This document shows positions 8,174 to 16,443 of a stretch of DNA of 64,000 nucleotides, piece by piece. Position 1 is the stretch's first letter. Each line of letters begins with the position of its first letter. Both the position numbers and the translations under genes were made by a program. The stretch lies in assembly GCA_035512155.1 (NCBI GenBank), contig DATKEN010000132.1, positions 16,858-80,857 on the forward strand, read 5' to 3'. The notes below the pieces were generated by a model. It was not told where the DNA came from and did no database searches. It saw nothing but the letters and a program-made list of their open reading frames with translations. The stretch is from JABCYV01 sp035512155. Lineage in GTDB: Bacteria; Acidobacteriota; Terriglobia; Terriglobales; Acidobacteriaceae.

Positions 8174-9772
8174 CTACTGAGTTAAGGAGTGGGAATTGGT
8201 ACGTTCGGCGACCACTTTGCGGGCGTTATCCGCCAAGGCCTTGGCTTGGGGAAGAAGTTCCAGCGCTTTAACCACTTCCGGGTCGGTTTCCGCGCGAACT
8301 TTCAGACCTTCCTCCTGGCCAAACGCGTCCACGAAGATTTCGCTCTTGATGCTGGAGCGGATCCAATCGTTATTCTCCAACAGGTCCGCTTCGCTGTAAG
8401 GAATCTTCTCCTCGTCCAGGAATTTACGGAAGTCCTGCATCACCACATCGTCCACCTCAAAGCTCTTCGTAGCATGGTGACTGACGATGTAGCGCTTGGC
8501 AAAATTGAACAGCGCATAATGCTGAAGAACCGTGTCCTGGAAGTGGTTGCTCTTGATGGCCGCAATCTTAACGTCGGGTGTGATGCCCCCACCCCCGTAG
8601 ACCGTCCGGCCTCCATCAGTCAGCTTCACTTCGCGGCTCGCGTTGCTGTCCTCAGCCTCACGATTGAAATAGTAGTCATAGAGCGAGACGTTGGAATAGT
8701 CGCGCTGAATCAAGCGTCCACTCGGCGTGTAGTACTTGGCCGTGGTCAGGGCGAGTCCGGTGTTTTCCGAAAGCGGATAAACCGTTTGCACCAGACCCTT
8801 GCCGAAGGTGGTTTCTCCCGCAACCAATCCGCGGTCATGATCTTGGATTGCACCCGCCACAATTTCTGCTGCCGAGGCTGTGCCGCGATTCACCAGCACT
8901 ACCAGCGGGTACTCCCGTCCGCCGTTTCCGTGGCTGGCGCTGTAGCGCTTCTCTGGAGAAGAGCGTCCATGGTGCGAAACAATCAATTGGCCCTTACGGA
9001 GAAACTTGTCAGCCACGCCCACACCTTCGTTGAGCAGGCCGCCGGGATTCTGCCGCAGATCTAGAATCAGGCCCTTCAGATCACCCATTTCGTCGAGCGC
9101 GTCCGCGACTTCGTGCTCCGTGGTCTCGTTGAACCCGGAAACGTGCATGTAGCCCACACCCGGACGGATCATGAAATGCAAATCGACGCTATAGCGCGGG
9201 ATTTCGTCGCGTACTACCGCGAAGTCCAACGGTTTTTCCGCGCCTTCGCGCAAGATGGTGATGTGGACCGTCGTCCCTTTCGGGCCCTTCAGCAGGTCAG
9301 CAACGTCTCCCGTGCTCATGTTGTCGGTCGGCTTGCCATCTACGGCAACAATGATGTCTCCGGGACGGATACCGGCGCGGTACGCGGGCGTGCCCACGAA
9401 CGGTGCGATGACGATGACTTTGTTGTTGCGCGGACCGACCGTCATGCCCACGCCGTAATATTTGCCGCGCTGATCTTCACGCAGCAGAGAGTAAGCTTTG
9501 GGATCGAAGAAATTGGAATGCGGATCGAGCACATGCAGCATGCCCGGAATGGCGCCGTTATAAATGGCCTTGTCGGCGCTGACCGGCTCGGCGTAATTCT
9601 CCTCCACTACGTTGTAGACCGTAGCGAACTGGCGCAGGCTGTCACGCACATCGGATTCGCCACCAGGAGCCGCCCCGGGGTTGATCTTCTGTCCGAAAAC
9701 CATGCCCAGGAAGCCACAGCTGACCAGGATGAAAACTACCAGGAAGAGAGTGCGACGAGAACTACGTGCCAT
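8174..9772 (-). CDS. ctpA: C-terminal processing serine protease, S41 family with PDZ domain
   Basis: 532 residues, an envelope protease that trims or degrades periplasmic proteins from their C termini. An N-terminal membrane anchor or signal peptide (about 8-27) is followed by the S41 N-terminal helices, a PDZ domain (about 105-180: 'VGMTVGPRNNKVIVIAPFVGTPAYRAGIRPGDII'), and the protease core 'GLILDLRQNPGG' (234-245). The catalytic Ser is in 'GTASAAEIVAGA' (about Ser300) and the Lys in 'FGKGLVQT' (about Lys325), the Ser/Lys dyad of CtpA. A C-terminal helical region follows. Length and motif spacing match the family. The gene stands alone on the minus strand with an intrinsic terminator directly after it. 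Confidence 0.93.
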   Translation of the reverse strand: MARSSRRTLFLVVFILVSCGFLGMVFGQKINPGAAPGGESDVRDSLRQFATVYNVVEENYAEPVSADKAIYNGAIPGMLHVLDPHSNFFDPKAYSLLREDQRGKYYGVGMTVGPRNNKVIVIAPFVGTPAYRAGIRPGDIIVAVDGKPTDNMSTGDVADLLKGPKGTTVHITILREGAEKPLDFAVVRDEIPRYSVDLHFMIRPGVGYMHVSGFNETTEHEVADALDEMGDLKGLILDLRQNPGGLLNEGVGVADKFLRKGQLIVSHHGRSSPEKRYSASHGNGGREYPLVVLVNRGTASAAEIVAGAIQDHDRGLVAGETTFGKGLVQTVYPLSENTGLALTTAKYYTPSGRLIQRDYSNVSLYDYYFNREAEDSNASREVKLTDGGRTVYGGGGITPDVKIAAIKSNHFQDTVLQHYALFNFAKRYIVSHHATKSFEVDDVVMQDFRKFLDEEKIPYSEADLLENNDWIRSSIKSEIFVDAFGQEEGLKVRAETDPEVVKALELLPQAKALADNARKVVAERTNSHSLTQ

Positions 9773-10039
9773 CTTTTAATTTTCCTTCGGCTGGGACGTG
9801 GAAATGCCCCGAACGCCGCGTCTGAGCGCAGTATAGCATGGCGGTAACGGCCGAAAAGGGCGGTTTCCGCGACCCAAAGTAATCCCCTAGGTTATCGGCC
9901 GAACCATCCCTGACCCTAAAATTAAGATGCGCCGGATGGCGGGTAGGGTGCGAAGAAACCTCGAAACATTCATCAGTCTTGAAAAGAGTCTTCAGCCCTC
10001 TGCATTGCTGCGAACTTCTCCACGCAGTATCATGAACTC

Positions 10040-10342
10040 ATGAACTTGGGCTTCTCAGAGATGGTCTTCATCTTCCTTCTGGCCTTGATCATCTTCGGGC
10101 CCAAGAAGTTGCCGGAAATTGGACGACAGATCGGACGGGCCCTCAATGAGTTCAAGCGCGCTTCGAATGAATTCAGGTCCCAGATCGAAGCCGAGATTTC
10201 GCAGTTGGAAGTCGATACACCGCGCCAAACCATCCTGCCCCCGGCGACTCCGCCCATAGGGGCCATCGCGGTCGGAAGCCGTCGAGCCGAGTCCGAGAAT
10301 GGGTCCGAACTAACCGCTGCCCCTAAGGCGCCCGATGCCTGA
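10040..10342 (+). CDS. tatA: Sec-independent translocase TatA/TatB-family subunit
   Basis: 100 residues with the MttA/Hcf106 architecture: one N-terminal membrane helix (about 6-18), the hinge 'FGPKKLPEIGRQIGR', an amphipathic helix ('ALNEFKRASNEFRSQIEAEI') and a variable, proline-rich tail. It forms the pore or receptor element of the twin-arginine pathway, which exports folded proteins. The hinge and helix match TatA best, but the 'GFSEM' start with Glu near the membrane also recalls TatB; it may do both jobs, since only one such gene is present here. The last 8 nt overlap the tatC start, so both are co-translated. At least one likely substrate is encoded in the window (the Tat-signal aminotransferase ending at 44720). 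Confidence 0.88.
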   Translation: MNLGFSEMVFIFLLALIIFGPKKLPEIGRQIGRALNEFKRASNEFRSQIEAEISQLEVDTPRQTILPPATPPIGAIAVGSRRAESENGSELTAAPKAPDA

Positions 10343-11138
10343 AATCGCGACGGAAGCGCCACCCACTGGGCAACCCGGAGAATCCATGCCCGCTATGAGC
10401 TTCCTCGACCACCTCGAGGAACTGCGCAAGCGGCTGATCTATTCCATCATTGCCGTCACGGTCGGATTCTTCGCCTGCTGGAAATACGCCGACTTCATCT
10501 TTGGGTTCATGCAACGGCCGATTATCGACGCCCTACGCAGCAACGGCATGCCGGAGAAACTGGTCTATCTGAACCCCACCGAACCTTTCAACCTTTACTT
10601 GAAGGTTGCATTCCTGGCCGGCATATTCCTGACTTCGCCGTTCGTGCTTTACCAGGTATGGCTTTTCATTTCCCCGGGCCTATACCGCCATGAAAAGCGC
10701 TACGTATTTCCCTTCATGTTTTCCACCGTTTTCCTCTTTCTGGCGGGAGGATGGTTTGGCTACAGACTGGTTTACCCCGCGGCTCTGAATTTCCTTATCG
10801 AGTACGGCAAGCAATTCCAACCCATGATCACGATTCACGAATACACCGACCTGTTCCTGACTATCATCATCGGGATGGGGGTAATTTTCGAACTGCCGAT
10901 TCTGGTTTTCTTTCTCTCCCTGATGGGCATCGTGACTGCCGGTTGGATGTGGCGCAATCTGCGCTACTCAATTCTGGTGATCTTCATCATCGCCGCAATT
11001 ATTACGCCTACAACGGACATTATGAACATGTGCATCTTTGCCGCTCCCATGGTTGCTCTCTATGTCGCCAGCATCGGGATCGCCTGGCTGGTGCATCCCA
11101 AGCAGCGGCGAGCGCGGCAAGTGCGGAAAGCGCAATGA
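10335..11138 (+). CDS. tatC: Sec-independent translocase subunit TatC
   Basis: 267 residues, core receptor of the Tat export machine, with six predicted membrane helices. Family signatures are 'SFLDHLEELRKRLI' at the cytoplasmic N terminus, 'NPTEPFNLYLKVAFLAG', 'PFVLYQVWLFISPGLY', 'EKRYVFPF' and 'FELPILVFFLSLMGIV'. The N terminus carries about 17 extra residues before the second Met; ATG 10386 would give a more standard length, but ATG 10335 overlaps tatA by 8 nt and is plausible by coupling. It is followed by, and overlaps (ATGA), a gene for an M28-family lipoprotein, so transport and that lipoprotein are co-expressed. Confidence 0.95.
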   Translation: MPEIATEAPPTGQPGESMPAMSFLDHLEELRKRLIYSIIAVTVGFFACWKYADFIFGFMQRPIIDALRSNGMPEKLVYLNPTEPFNLYLKVAFLAGIFLTSPFVLYQVWLFISPGLYRHEKRYVFPFMFSTVFLFLAGGWFGYRLVYPAALNFLIEYGKQFQPMITIHEYTDLFLTIIIGMGVIFELPILVFFLSLMGIVTAGWMWRNLRYSILVIFIIAAIITPTTDIMNMCIFAAPMVALYVASIGIAWLVHPKQRRARQVRKAQ

Positions 11139-12142
11139 CGGAGCGCCAGCAGACTGGAGCCCTGGTTGGGATTTTTCTCCGGCCGCGCGCCTTACTGGCG
11201 GCATATCTCCTGTTTTCGCTGGCTCCGTCAGGATGCACTCAGCCGAAGCCCGCTGAGGCGCCGAAACCAGCGGCGGCAACTGTTGCTCCCGTGGCCTTAG
11301 CTGCCGACCCCGCTCCCCCTCCTTCGGTCGATTCCGCTCGCGCAATGCAGTATCTGAAGGAAGTAGTGGCCTTCGGCCCGCGTCCCATCGGCAGTGCGAA
11401 TCACAAGAAGCTCGAGGACTACATCTATTCTCATCTGAAGGGAGACCTGGTAGAAGACGACTTCTTCGCCGCTGACACTCCGGAAGGGAAATTTCCGGTG
11501 CGGAACATCTTGGCCAAGTTTCCAGGCACGCGCGACGGCATTATCGTGATCGCTGGTCACTACGATACCAATTACCCACTTCGCAATACGGGATACGTGG
11601 GAGCCAACGATAGCGGTTCTTCGACTGCTCTTCTGCTCGAATTGGCCAACCAGTTCCACGGCAGAAAGCGCGACGGTTATAGCGTGTGGCTACTGTGGAC
11701 GGATGGCGAAGAGTTTGTCGGCAAGCAGTGGACAGCCACGGACAGCCTATACGGAACACGCCATCTGGCGGAGATATGGCAAAAAGACGGCACGCTGAAG
11801 AAGGTCAAAGCGTTCCTATTGGTGGACATGATCGGGGATGCTGATCTGAATGTTGACCGCGTCGGAAATGCGACGCCCTGGCTGGAGGATCTGGTGTTGC
11901 AAGCGGCCACGCGGCTCGGTTACCAGTCGCATTTCTTTGCGCGCACCATCGAACCTAGCGATGACTACACTCCGTTCATGCGGTTCGGAGTGCCGTGCGC
12001 CGATTTAATTGATTTCGACTACGGCTATGAAAACGTATTTTGGCATACGCCAGAAGACACGATTGACAAGCTCAGCCCCAAGAGCTTGGAGATAGTGGGC
12101 AGCGTCGTTCTCGAAACCGTCCGCCTGCTGGATCAGAAATAA
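11135..12142 (+). CDS. M28-family zinc aminopeptidase / glutaminyl-cyclase-like lipoprotein
   Basis: 335 residues starting at an ATG that overlaps the tatC stop. The frame stays open far upstream inside tatC, but that part is a shadow. The N terminus has a signal sequence ending near 'LAPSGC', an imperfect lipobox, and then a Pro/Ala-rich linker, so it is probably an anchored lipoprotein. The catalytic domain has the M28 metal ligands: His/Asp in 'AGHYDTNY', Asp in 'VGANDSGSSTALLLELA', Glu pair in 'WTDGEEF', Asp in 'LVDMIGDADL' and His in 'FWHTPEDTIDKL'. The stretch 'TDSLYGTRHLAE' after the Glu pair closely resembles glutaminyl-peptide cyclotransferases, so it may form N-terminal pyroglutamate and not cleave peptides. 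Substrate not decidable from sequence. Confidence 0.85.
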   Translation: MTERQQTGALVGIFLRPRALLAAYLLFSLAPSGCTQPKPAEAPKPAAATVAPVALAADPAPPPSVDSARAMQYLKEVVAFGPRPIGSANHKKLEDYIYSHLKGDLVEDDFFAADTPEGKFPVRNILAKFPGTRDGIIVIAGHYDTNYPLRNTGYVGANDSGSSTALLLELANQFHGRKRDGYSVWLLWTDGEEFVGKQWTATDSLYGTRHLAEIWQKDGTLKKVKAFLLVDMIGDADLNVDRVGNATPWLEDLVLQAATRLGYQSHFFARTIEPSDDYTPFMRFGVPCADLIDFDYGYENVFWHTPEDTIDKLSPKSLEIVGSVVLETVRLLDQK

Positions 12143-12234
12143 GTACCGCCGTCCCCGGTTTGTTGGAGTGTGAGGTCCGACGTCTGAACGCCGTCCTTTG
12201 CTCTTTTAATCGGTTTCATTTCTAATTCTTCCGA

Positions 12235-13149
12235 TTGAACCAACTCTTCTTTTGGATCGTCTTCAATCTCTTCGTCCTTGCGGTGCTGGCGCTTGACCTG
12301 TGGGTTTTGCACCGTCCCAGCCCCATCATGAAGTTTCGTGAGGCGCTGGGCTGGAGTGTGACGTGGATTGCCCTGGCGGCTGGATTTGCCGTCCTGGTGT
12401 ATTACTGGCACGGCCGCGTTGCCAGCCTTGAGTTCATCACTAGCTACGTGATCGAACTTTCCTTGAGCGTAGACAATCTGTTTGTATTTCTGCTGATTTT
12501 CCGCTACTTCCGCGTACCTCCCGGCTACCAGCACGAAGTTTTGTTTTGGGGCATTTTGGGCGCCTTAGTCATGCGTGGATTGTTTATTTTGGCCGGAGTC
12601 AGCCTTATTCGGCAGTTTCACTGGGTTAGCTACGCTTTTGGCGCCTTCCTGGTTTACGGTGGAGCCAGACTTCTGCGCCAGGAAGGCATGGAGGTTCATC
12701 CCGAGAAGAATCCCGTCTTGCGTGTCTTCCGTCGCTGGATGCCGGTCACGGAGGATTATGAAGGAAGCCGCTTTTTCGTGCGACGTGAAGCACTATACGC
12801 GACTCCGCTCTTTATCATTCTGTTGGTGGTCGAGACCACCGACCTGCTGTTTGCGGTCGATTCCATTCCAGCCGTGCTGGCGATTACACTCAACGCCTTC
12901 ATCGTTTACACATCGAACGTTTTTGCTATTTTGGGACTGCGATCGATGTACTTCGCCTTAGCCGGCGTCATGGAAATGTTCGAGTACTTGCACTACGGAC
13001 TCTCGCTGATCCTGATTTTCGTCGGCGGCAAGATGTTGGTCGCGCACTATTACCGGGTTCCAACCGGCATCACTTTGGCAGTTGTCGCGGGCGTCTTGCT
13101 TGTTTCGGGCCTGGCGTCAGTGGTGTATCCGAAAAAGAAAGCTGACTGA
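12235..13149 (+). CDS. TerC/Alx-family integral membrane protein
   Basis: 304 residues with about nine hydrophobic helices. The signatures are those of TerC/Alx: 'WIVFNLFVLAVLALDLWVLHR' at the start, 'YVIELSLSVDNLFVFLLIF' and 'LLVVETTDLLFAVDSIPAVLAIT', with the paired acidic residues believed to bind metal ions inside the membrane. The family is linked to manganese efflux and to metallation of exported proteins. The start must be the TTG at 12235, because an in-frame stop (TAA at 12223) lies just upstream and the family N terminus begins here. I looked for the yybP-ykoY manganese riboswitch that often precedes this family and did not find its conserved core in the 92-nt gap. Confidence 0.9.
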   Translation: MNQLFFWIVFNLFVLAVLALDLWVLHRPSPIMKFREALGWSVTWIALAAGFAVLVYYWHGRVASLEFITSYVIELSLSVDNLFVFLLIFRYFRVPPGYQHEVLFWGILGALVMRGLFILAGVSLIRQFHWVSYAFGAFLVYGGARLLRQEGMEVHPEKNPVLRVFRRWMPVTEDYEGSRFFVRREALYATPLFIILLVVETTDLLFAVDSIPAVLAITLNAFIVYTSNVFAILGLRSMYFALAGVMEMFEYLHYGLSLILIFVGGKMLVAHYYRVPTGITLAVVAGVLLVSGLASVVYPKKKAD

Positions 13150-13290
13150 ACCCGGCTATACGTAAACCGTCGGAACTCTCCGGGGATTCTCCGAAGCGAA
13201 GAAAGTTGGCGAAAGCCTGCGCGGCGCAAATCCGCACAGCGAGAGTGACTGGCAATGAAACTGACAGGCTCCCAGTTGCCGCAGGCCGGT

Positions 13291-13404
13291 TCAGTTTACG
13301 AGCCCCACGTAACTCACGACAACGACGCCAACGATAAACAGGAACAGGCCCGCCAGGGAGTAGATGGCGAACTTACGAAAACCACGAACCGTTATCTGCT
13401 TCAT
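13291..13404 (-). CDS. Small single-span membrane protein, 37 residues
   Basis: A short open frame too small for routine gene calling. It starts at ATG with AGGA nine bases upstream. The protein begins with a basic segment (MKQITVRGFRKF) and continues as one hydrophobic helix (about residues 13-35, 'AIYSLAGLFLFIVGVVVVSY'), with only two residues after it. By the positive-inside rule the N terminus would be cytoplasmic. It is the only plausible gene in the gap between the TerC-family gene and the Oar-like receptor gene and lies on the opposite strand to both. No function can be assigned. It could be a chance frame; the ribosome site and the textbook topology argue otherwise. Confidence 0.45.
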   Translation of the reverse strand: MKQITVRGFRKFAIYSLAGLFLFIVGVVVVSYVGLVN

Positions 13405-13765
13405 GTCGATTATTCCTAAGCGACCAAGCAAATAGATCAGCAGCATAACATTGCCTCCGTGGCCACATGGTCGCTGACCGGCGACAAAACCTGCAACGGT
13501 ACGGAAGGAGCAGTTACCCCTAGTTCAAAGTGGACAACCGGCGGCAGAGGTGGCGCAAAACGGCAGGGACGCCGCCTGCTTCGCGACCGAACCATCGCGT
13601 GAACGGTCACAAACGGCCGGGTCAGCCTATCAGCGCTGAATGACCTTGTAATTTCTGGATTGCCGGGCATGTGCCAATGAAATGCCCGGTTCGCTGGCTT
13701 ATCACAGCGGATTCAGGAATCCTTAAGGTCAATTTGTGTAGCATTGCGCTCGATCCGGAACTCAC
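13405..13765. other. Gene-free stretch before the Oar-like receptor
   Basis: About 360 bases with no convincing coding frame, RNA fold or repeat that I can identify. It must contain the promoters of the receptor gene (plus strand) and possibly of the small membrane protein (minus strand), but no clear -35/-10 pair stands out. Confidence 0.4.
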
Positions 13766-16348
13766 GTGAAATTGCTATTCATATTACTGCTGCTTGCTTC
13801 GGCTGGGATTCTCGAGACACGGCCTTCCTCTGCGCAGGTTTCGGCCCGCGGTGTTCGAGTGATCAGCGGTGTCGCGCTCGATCCTTCGGGTGCTGCTATT
13901 CCGAGAGCGAAAGTAATTTTGATCAGAGCAGATGGAACTCTGGTCGATCAGTCCTTGACCGACAACACGGGAGGGTTTCGCTTTAACCATGTCGCCGTGG
14001 GCGAGTATACCGTCGACATTCAAGCGGCGGGGTTTCGGGAGACAAAAGTTAGTGCTGTTGTGGGAGCGAAACAACCCCCGAGTCTACGCATTGTGATGCC
14101 CATTGAAGTTGAGAACCAGACGGTAAATGTGGAAGCAGGAGGAGCGCCGCTGGTCAGCACCGACATTGGAGGGAATCAGAATGCGAACACGATCGACCGC
14201 AATGCTCTTGATCGTGTGCCAGTATTTGATCAGGATTACATCACGACGATGTCGCGATTTCTCGACGACAACGCCACCGGTACGAACGGGGTCAGCTTGG
14301 TAGTGAACGGCATTGAGGCGAACGGACCGGGGGTTACGGCGTCCGCGGTGCAAGAGGTGAAAATCAACCAGAACCCCTATTCGGCGCGGTTTGCGCGGCC
14401 GGGCCGTGCGAGGTTGGAGATCATTACCAAGGGCGGCACGCCCAGTTTCCATGGCTCACTGAATTTCATGTTCCGCGATTCGGTATTCGACGCTAGCAAC
14501 GCCTTCGCTGTGAGCAAGCCTCCGGAGCAGCGGCGATACTTCGAAGGTTCCCTCACAGGTCCGCTTGGGCATAGCAAGCGCACGACTTTCTTGCTTTCGC
14601 TCGACGAAGACCAGCAGGACCAACAGGCCTTCGTAGTCGCGGAAGTGCAGCCCAATGTTCAGCTCACTGAGAATGTCGCCAACCCTACGCGGCACTTCTT
14701 TGGCTCGGGGCGCGTGTTTCACGACCTGGCTAATGGCGATCAATTCTGGATGGGCTATTCCTACGAAAGGCGAACCGTCGAGAACCAGGGAGTAGGCGGA
14801 ACCGTATTGCCCAGCGCCGCCACCGACACAAAGTTTCAGGAGCATGAGGTCAACGTGGGCTACCGGCATAGTTTCTCGCCGCACTGGGTGAACCAGTTGC
14901 AATTTCTGCTCGGCCATTACGACTCGCCGGTCAGTAGTGTGACCGAGGCGCCGCAGATCGTGGTCTCAGGAGCCTTTACCACAGGTGGAGCGCAGGCGGA
15001 CTCGCGGCGAACTGAATACCACTTTGATGGCACCGATTTCTCCACGTACGCAAATGGGAAACATCAGCTGAGTTTTGGAGTGGACATTCCCGATATCAGC
15101 CGGCGCGGATTGGATGACTTCACGAATCAGCTCGGAACCTACACTTACCCCAGTCTGGATACCTACGCTGCGGGACATGCGACCACTTTTTTGTTGCAGC
15201 GAGGAAACGGTCACGTGGTGTTTCTGGAGAGAGTGCTGGGCGTTTTCATAGAAGACAACATTCGCCTGAAACCAAACTTCTCCGTGTATCTCGGAATGCG
15301 CTACTACTTTCAAAATTACTTTCACGACGATGCCAACAACTTCGCACCCCGCTTCGGTTTTGCCTATGCCCCCACAAAGCGCGGCAGGACCGTGATACGC
15401 GGTGGGGCAGGGGTCTTCTATGACCGCACCGGACCGTCACCGATTGGTGACTTGCTCCACTTCAACGGCGTCAATCTGCTCCGTTTCATCGTGAATAATC
15501 CCGTGATTCAAAATCCGGGCAATCCAACACCACCTCCGATCAATGTGCCGACGAGTGCTGTGGTCCTGGATGCCAAAGCGGGGATTCCATACTCGGTGCA
15601 ATACAGCGTCGGGGTGGAGCGCCAAGTGACGGAGAAGAGCACCGTCAGCGCAACCTTCGTGGGATCACGAAGCATCGATGCGTTTCGCTCGATTGATGCG
15701 AATGCTCCTCCTCCGCCCAATTATTTGTCCCCGCCAAACCCAACCCTGGGGCAGGTCCGCCAGATTCAGTCGGAGGGCTACCAGAAGAGCGCCGCGCTGG
15801 AGCTGACGTTTCGCGGAAAGCCCAGCAAGTGGTTTTCCGGGCAGGCGCAATACACGTTCGGTAAGACCTACAACAATACCAGTGGGATTACCTACTTTCC
15901 TGGAAATAGTTACGATCCCGCCGGCGACTGGGCACGTTCTGACAACGATCGCCGGCACAAGTTCGACTTGTTGGCGTCATCCCAACCAACCCGGTATTTC
16001 ACGGCGGGCGCAGCGCTCTCGGTTTATTCTGGAAAGCCAGTTAACATCACGACCGGAGCCGACAATAATCGCGATGGTATCGTCAATGACCGCCCGGCCG
16101 ATGTTTTGCGCAATACCATGCCAGGGCCGGGAATGATCGAACTAGATCTAAATCTTGCCCACGACTTTGTGCTTTCCAAGTCTCGCAAAGAAGCGCGCAC
16201 GCTCACCGTAGCTCTGAATTCTTTCAACGTGCTCAATCATGTCAATGACATGACTTATATAGGTATTATTACCTCCCCATTTTTCGGACACGCGGTGGCG
16301 GCGCTGCCTCCCCGCCGCATGCAGTTGGATCTACAGTTCAAGTTCTAG
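13766..16348 (+). CDS. Oar-like outer-membrane receptor with carboxypeptidase regulatory domain
   Basis: 860 residues. A signal peptide (1-24, ending 'SSAQ') is followed by a carboxypeptidase-regulatory Ig-like domain (about 30-112: 'VISGVALDPSGAAIPRAKVILI ... GGFRFNHVAVGEYTVDIQAAGF'), a plug-like region with 'VNGIEANGPGVTASAVQEVKINQNPYSARFARPGRARLEI', and a long run of amphipathic strands ending in aromatic 'LDLQFKF', as expected for a TonB-dependent-type barrel. Oar-like proteins are expanded in Acidobacteriota and are thought to take up or display large substrates. There is no SusD-like partner beside it, and ligand cannot be inferred. It starts with GTG at 13766. It stands alone, with 95 nt separating it from aroB. 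Confidence 0.88.
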   Translation: MKLLFILLLLASAGILETRPSSAQVSARGVRVISGVALDPSGAAIPRAKVILIRADGTLVDQSLTDNTGGFRFNHVAVGEYTVDIQAAGFRETKVSAVVGAKQPPSLRIVMPIEVENQTVNVEAGGAPLVSTDIGGNQNANTIDRNALDRVPVFDQDYITTMSRFLDDNATGTNGVSLVVNGIEANGPGVTASAVQEVKINQNPYSARFARPGRARLEIITKGGTPSFHGSLNFMFRDSVFDASNAFAVSKPPEQRRYFEGSLTGPLGHSKRTTFLLSLDEDQQDQQAFVVAEVQPNVQLTENVANPTRHFFGSGRVFHDLANGDQFWMGYSYERRTVENQGVGGTVLPSAATDTKFQEHEVNVGYRHSFSPHWVNQLQFLLGHYDSPVSSVTEAPQIVVSGAFTTGGAQADSRRTEYHFDGTDFSTYANGKHQLSFGVDIPDISRRGLDDFTNQLGTYTYPSLDTYAAGHATTFLLQRGNGHVVFLERVLGVFIEDNIRLKPNFSVYLGMRYYFQNYFHDDANNFAPRFGFAYAPTKRGRTVIRGGAGVFYDRTGPSPIGDLLHFNGVNLLRFIVNNPVIQNPGNPTPPPINVPTSAVVLDAKAGIPYSVQYSVGVERQVTEKSTVSATFVGSRSIDAFRSIDANAPPPPNYLSPPNPTLGQVRQIQSEGYQKSAALELTFRGKPSKWFSGQAQYTFGKTYNNTSGITYFPGNSYDPAGDWARSDNDRRHKFDLLASSQPTRYFTAGAALSVYSGKPVNITTGADNNRDGIVNDRPADVLRNTMPGPGMIELDLNLAHDFVLSKSRKEARTLTVALNSFNVLNHVNDMTYIGIITSPFFGHAVAALPPRRMQLDLQFKF

Positions 16349-16443
16349 AGCGTTTCATACTTCCTTAAACCTAAATATCCTTGGCAGACGCTACGACGAT
16401 GCTGCTGCGGACTACGTTATGATGAGAACCCTATGAAACTGCA

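Noticed and set aside
8174..9847. Long open frames on the strand opposite ctpA.
   Set aside because: They mirror the codon structure of ctpA, have no ribosome site and no recognisable domain.
10751..11134. N-terminal extension of the M28 gene by 128 codons.
   Set aside because: It lies entirely inside tatC in another frame; the ATG overlapping the tatC stop gives a complete signal and domain.
12143..12234. yybP-ykoY manganese riboswitch before the TerC-family gene.
   Set aside because: The gap is only 92 nt and lacks the conserved GGGGAGTA-like core and paired stems.
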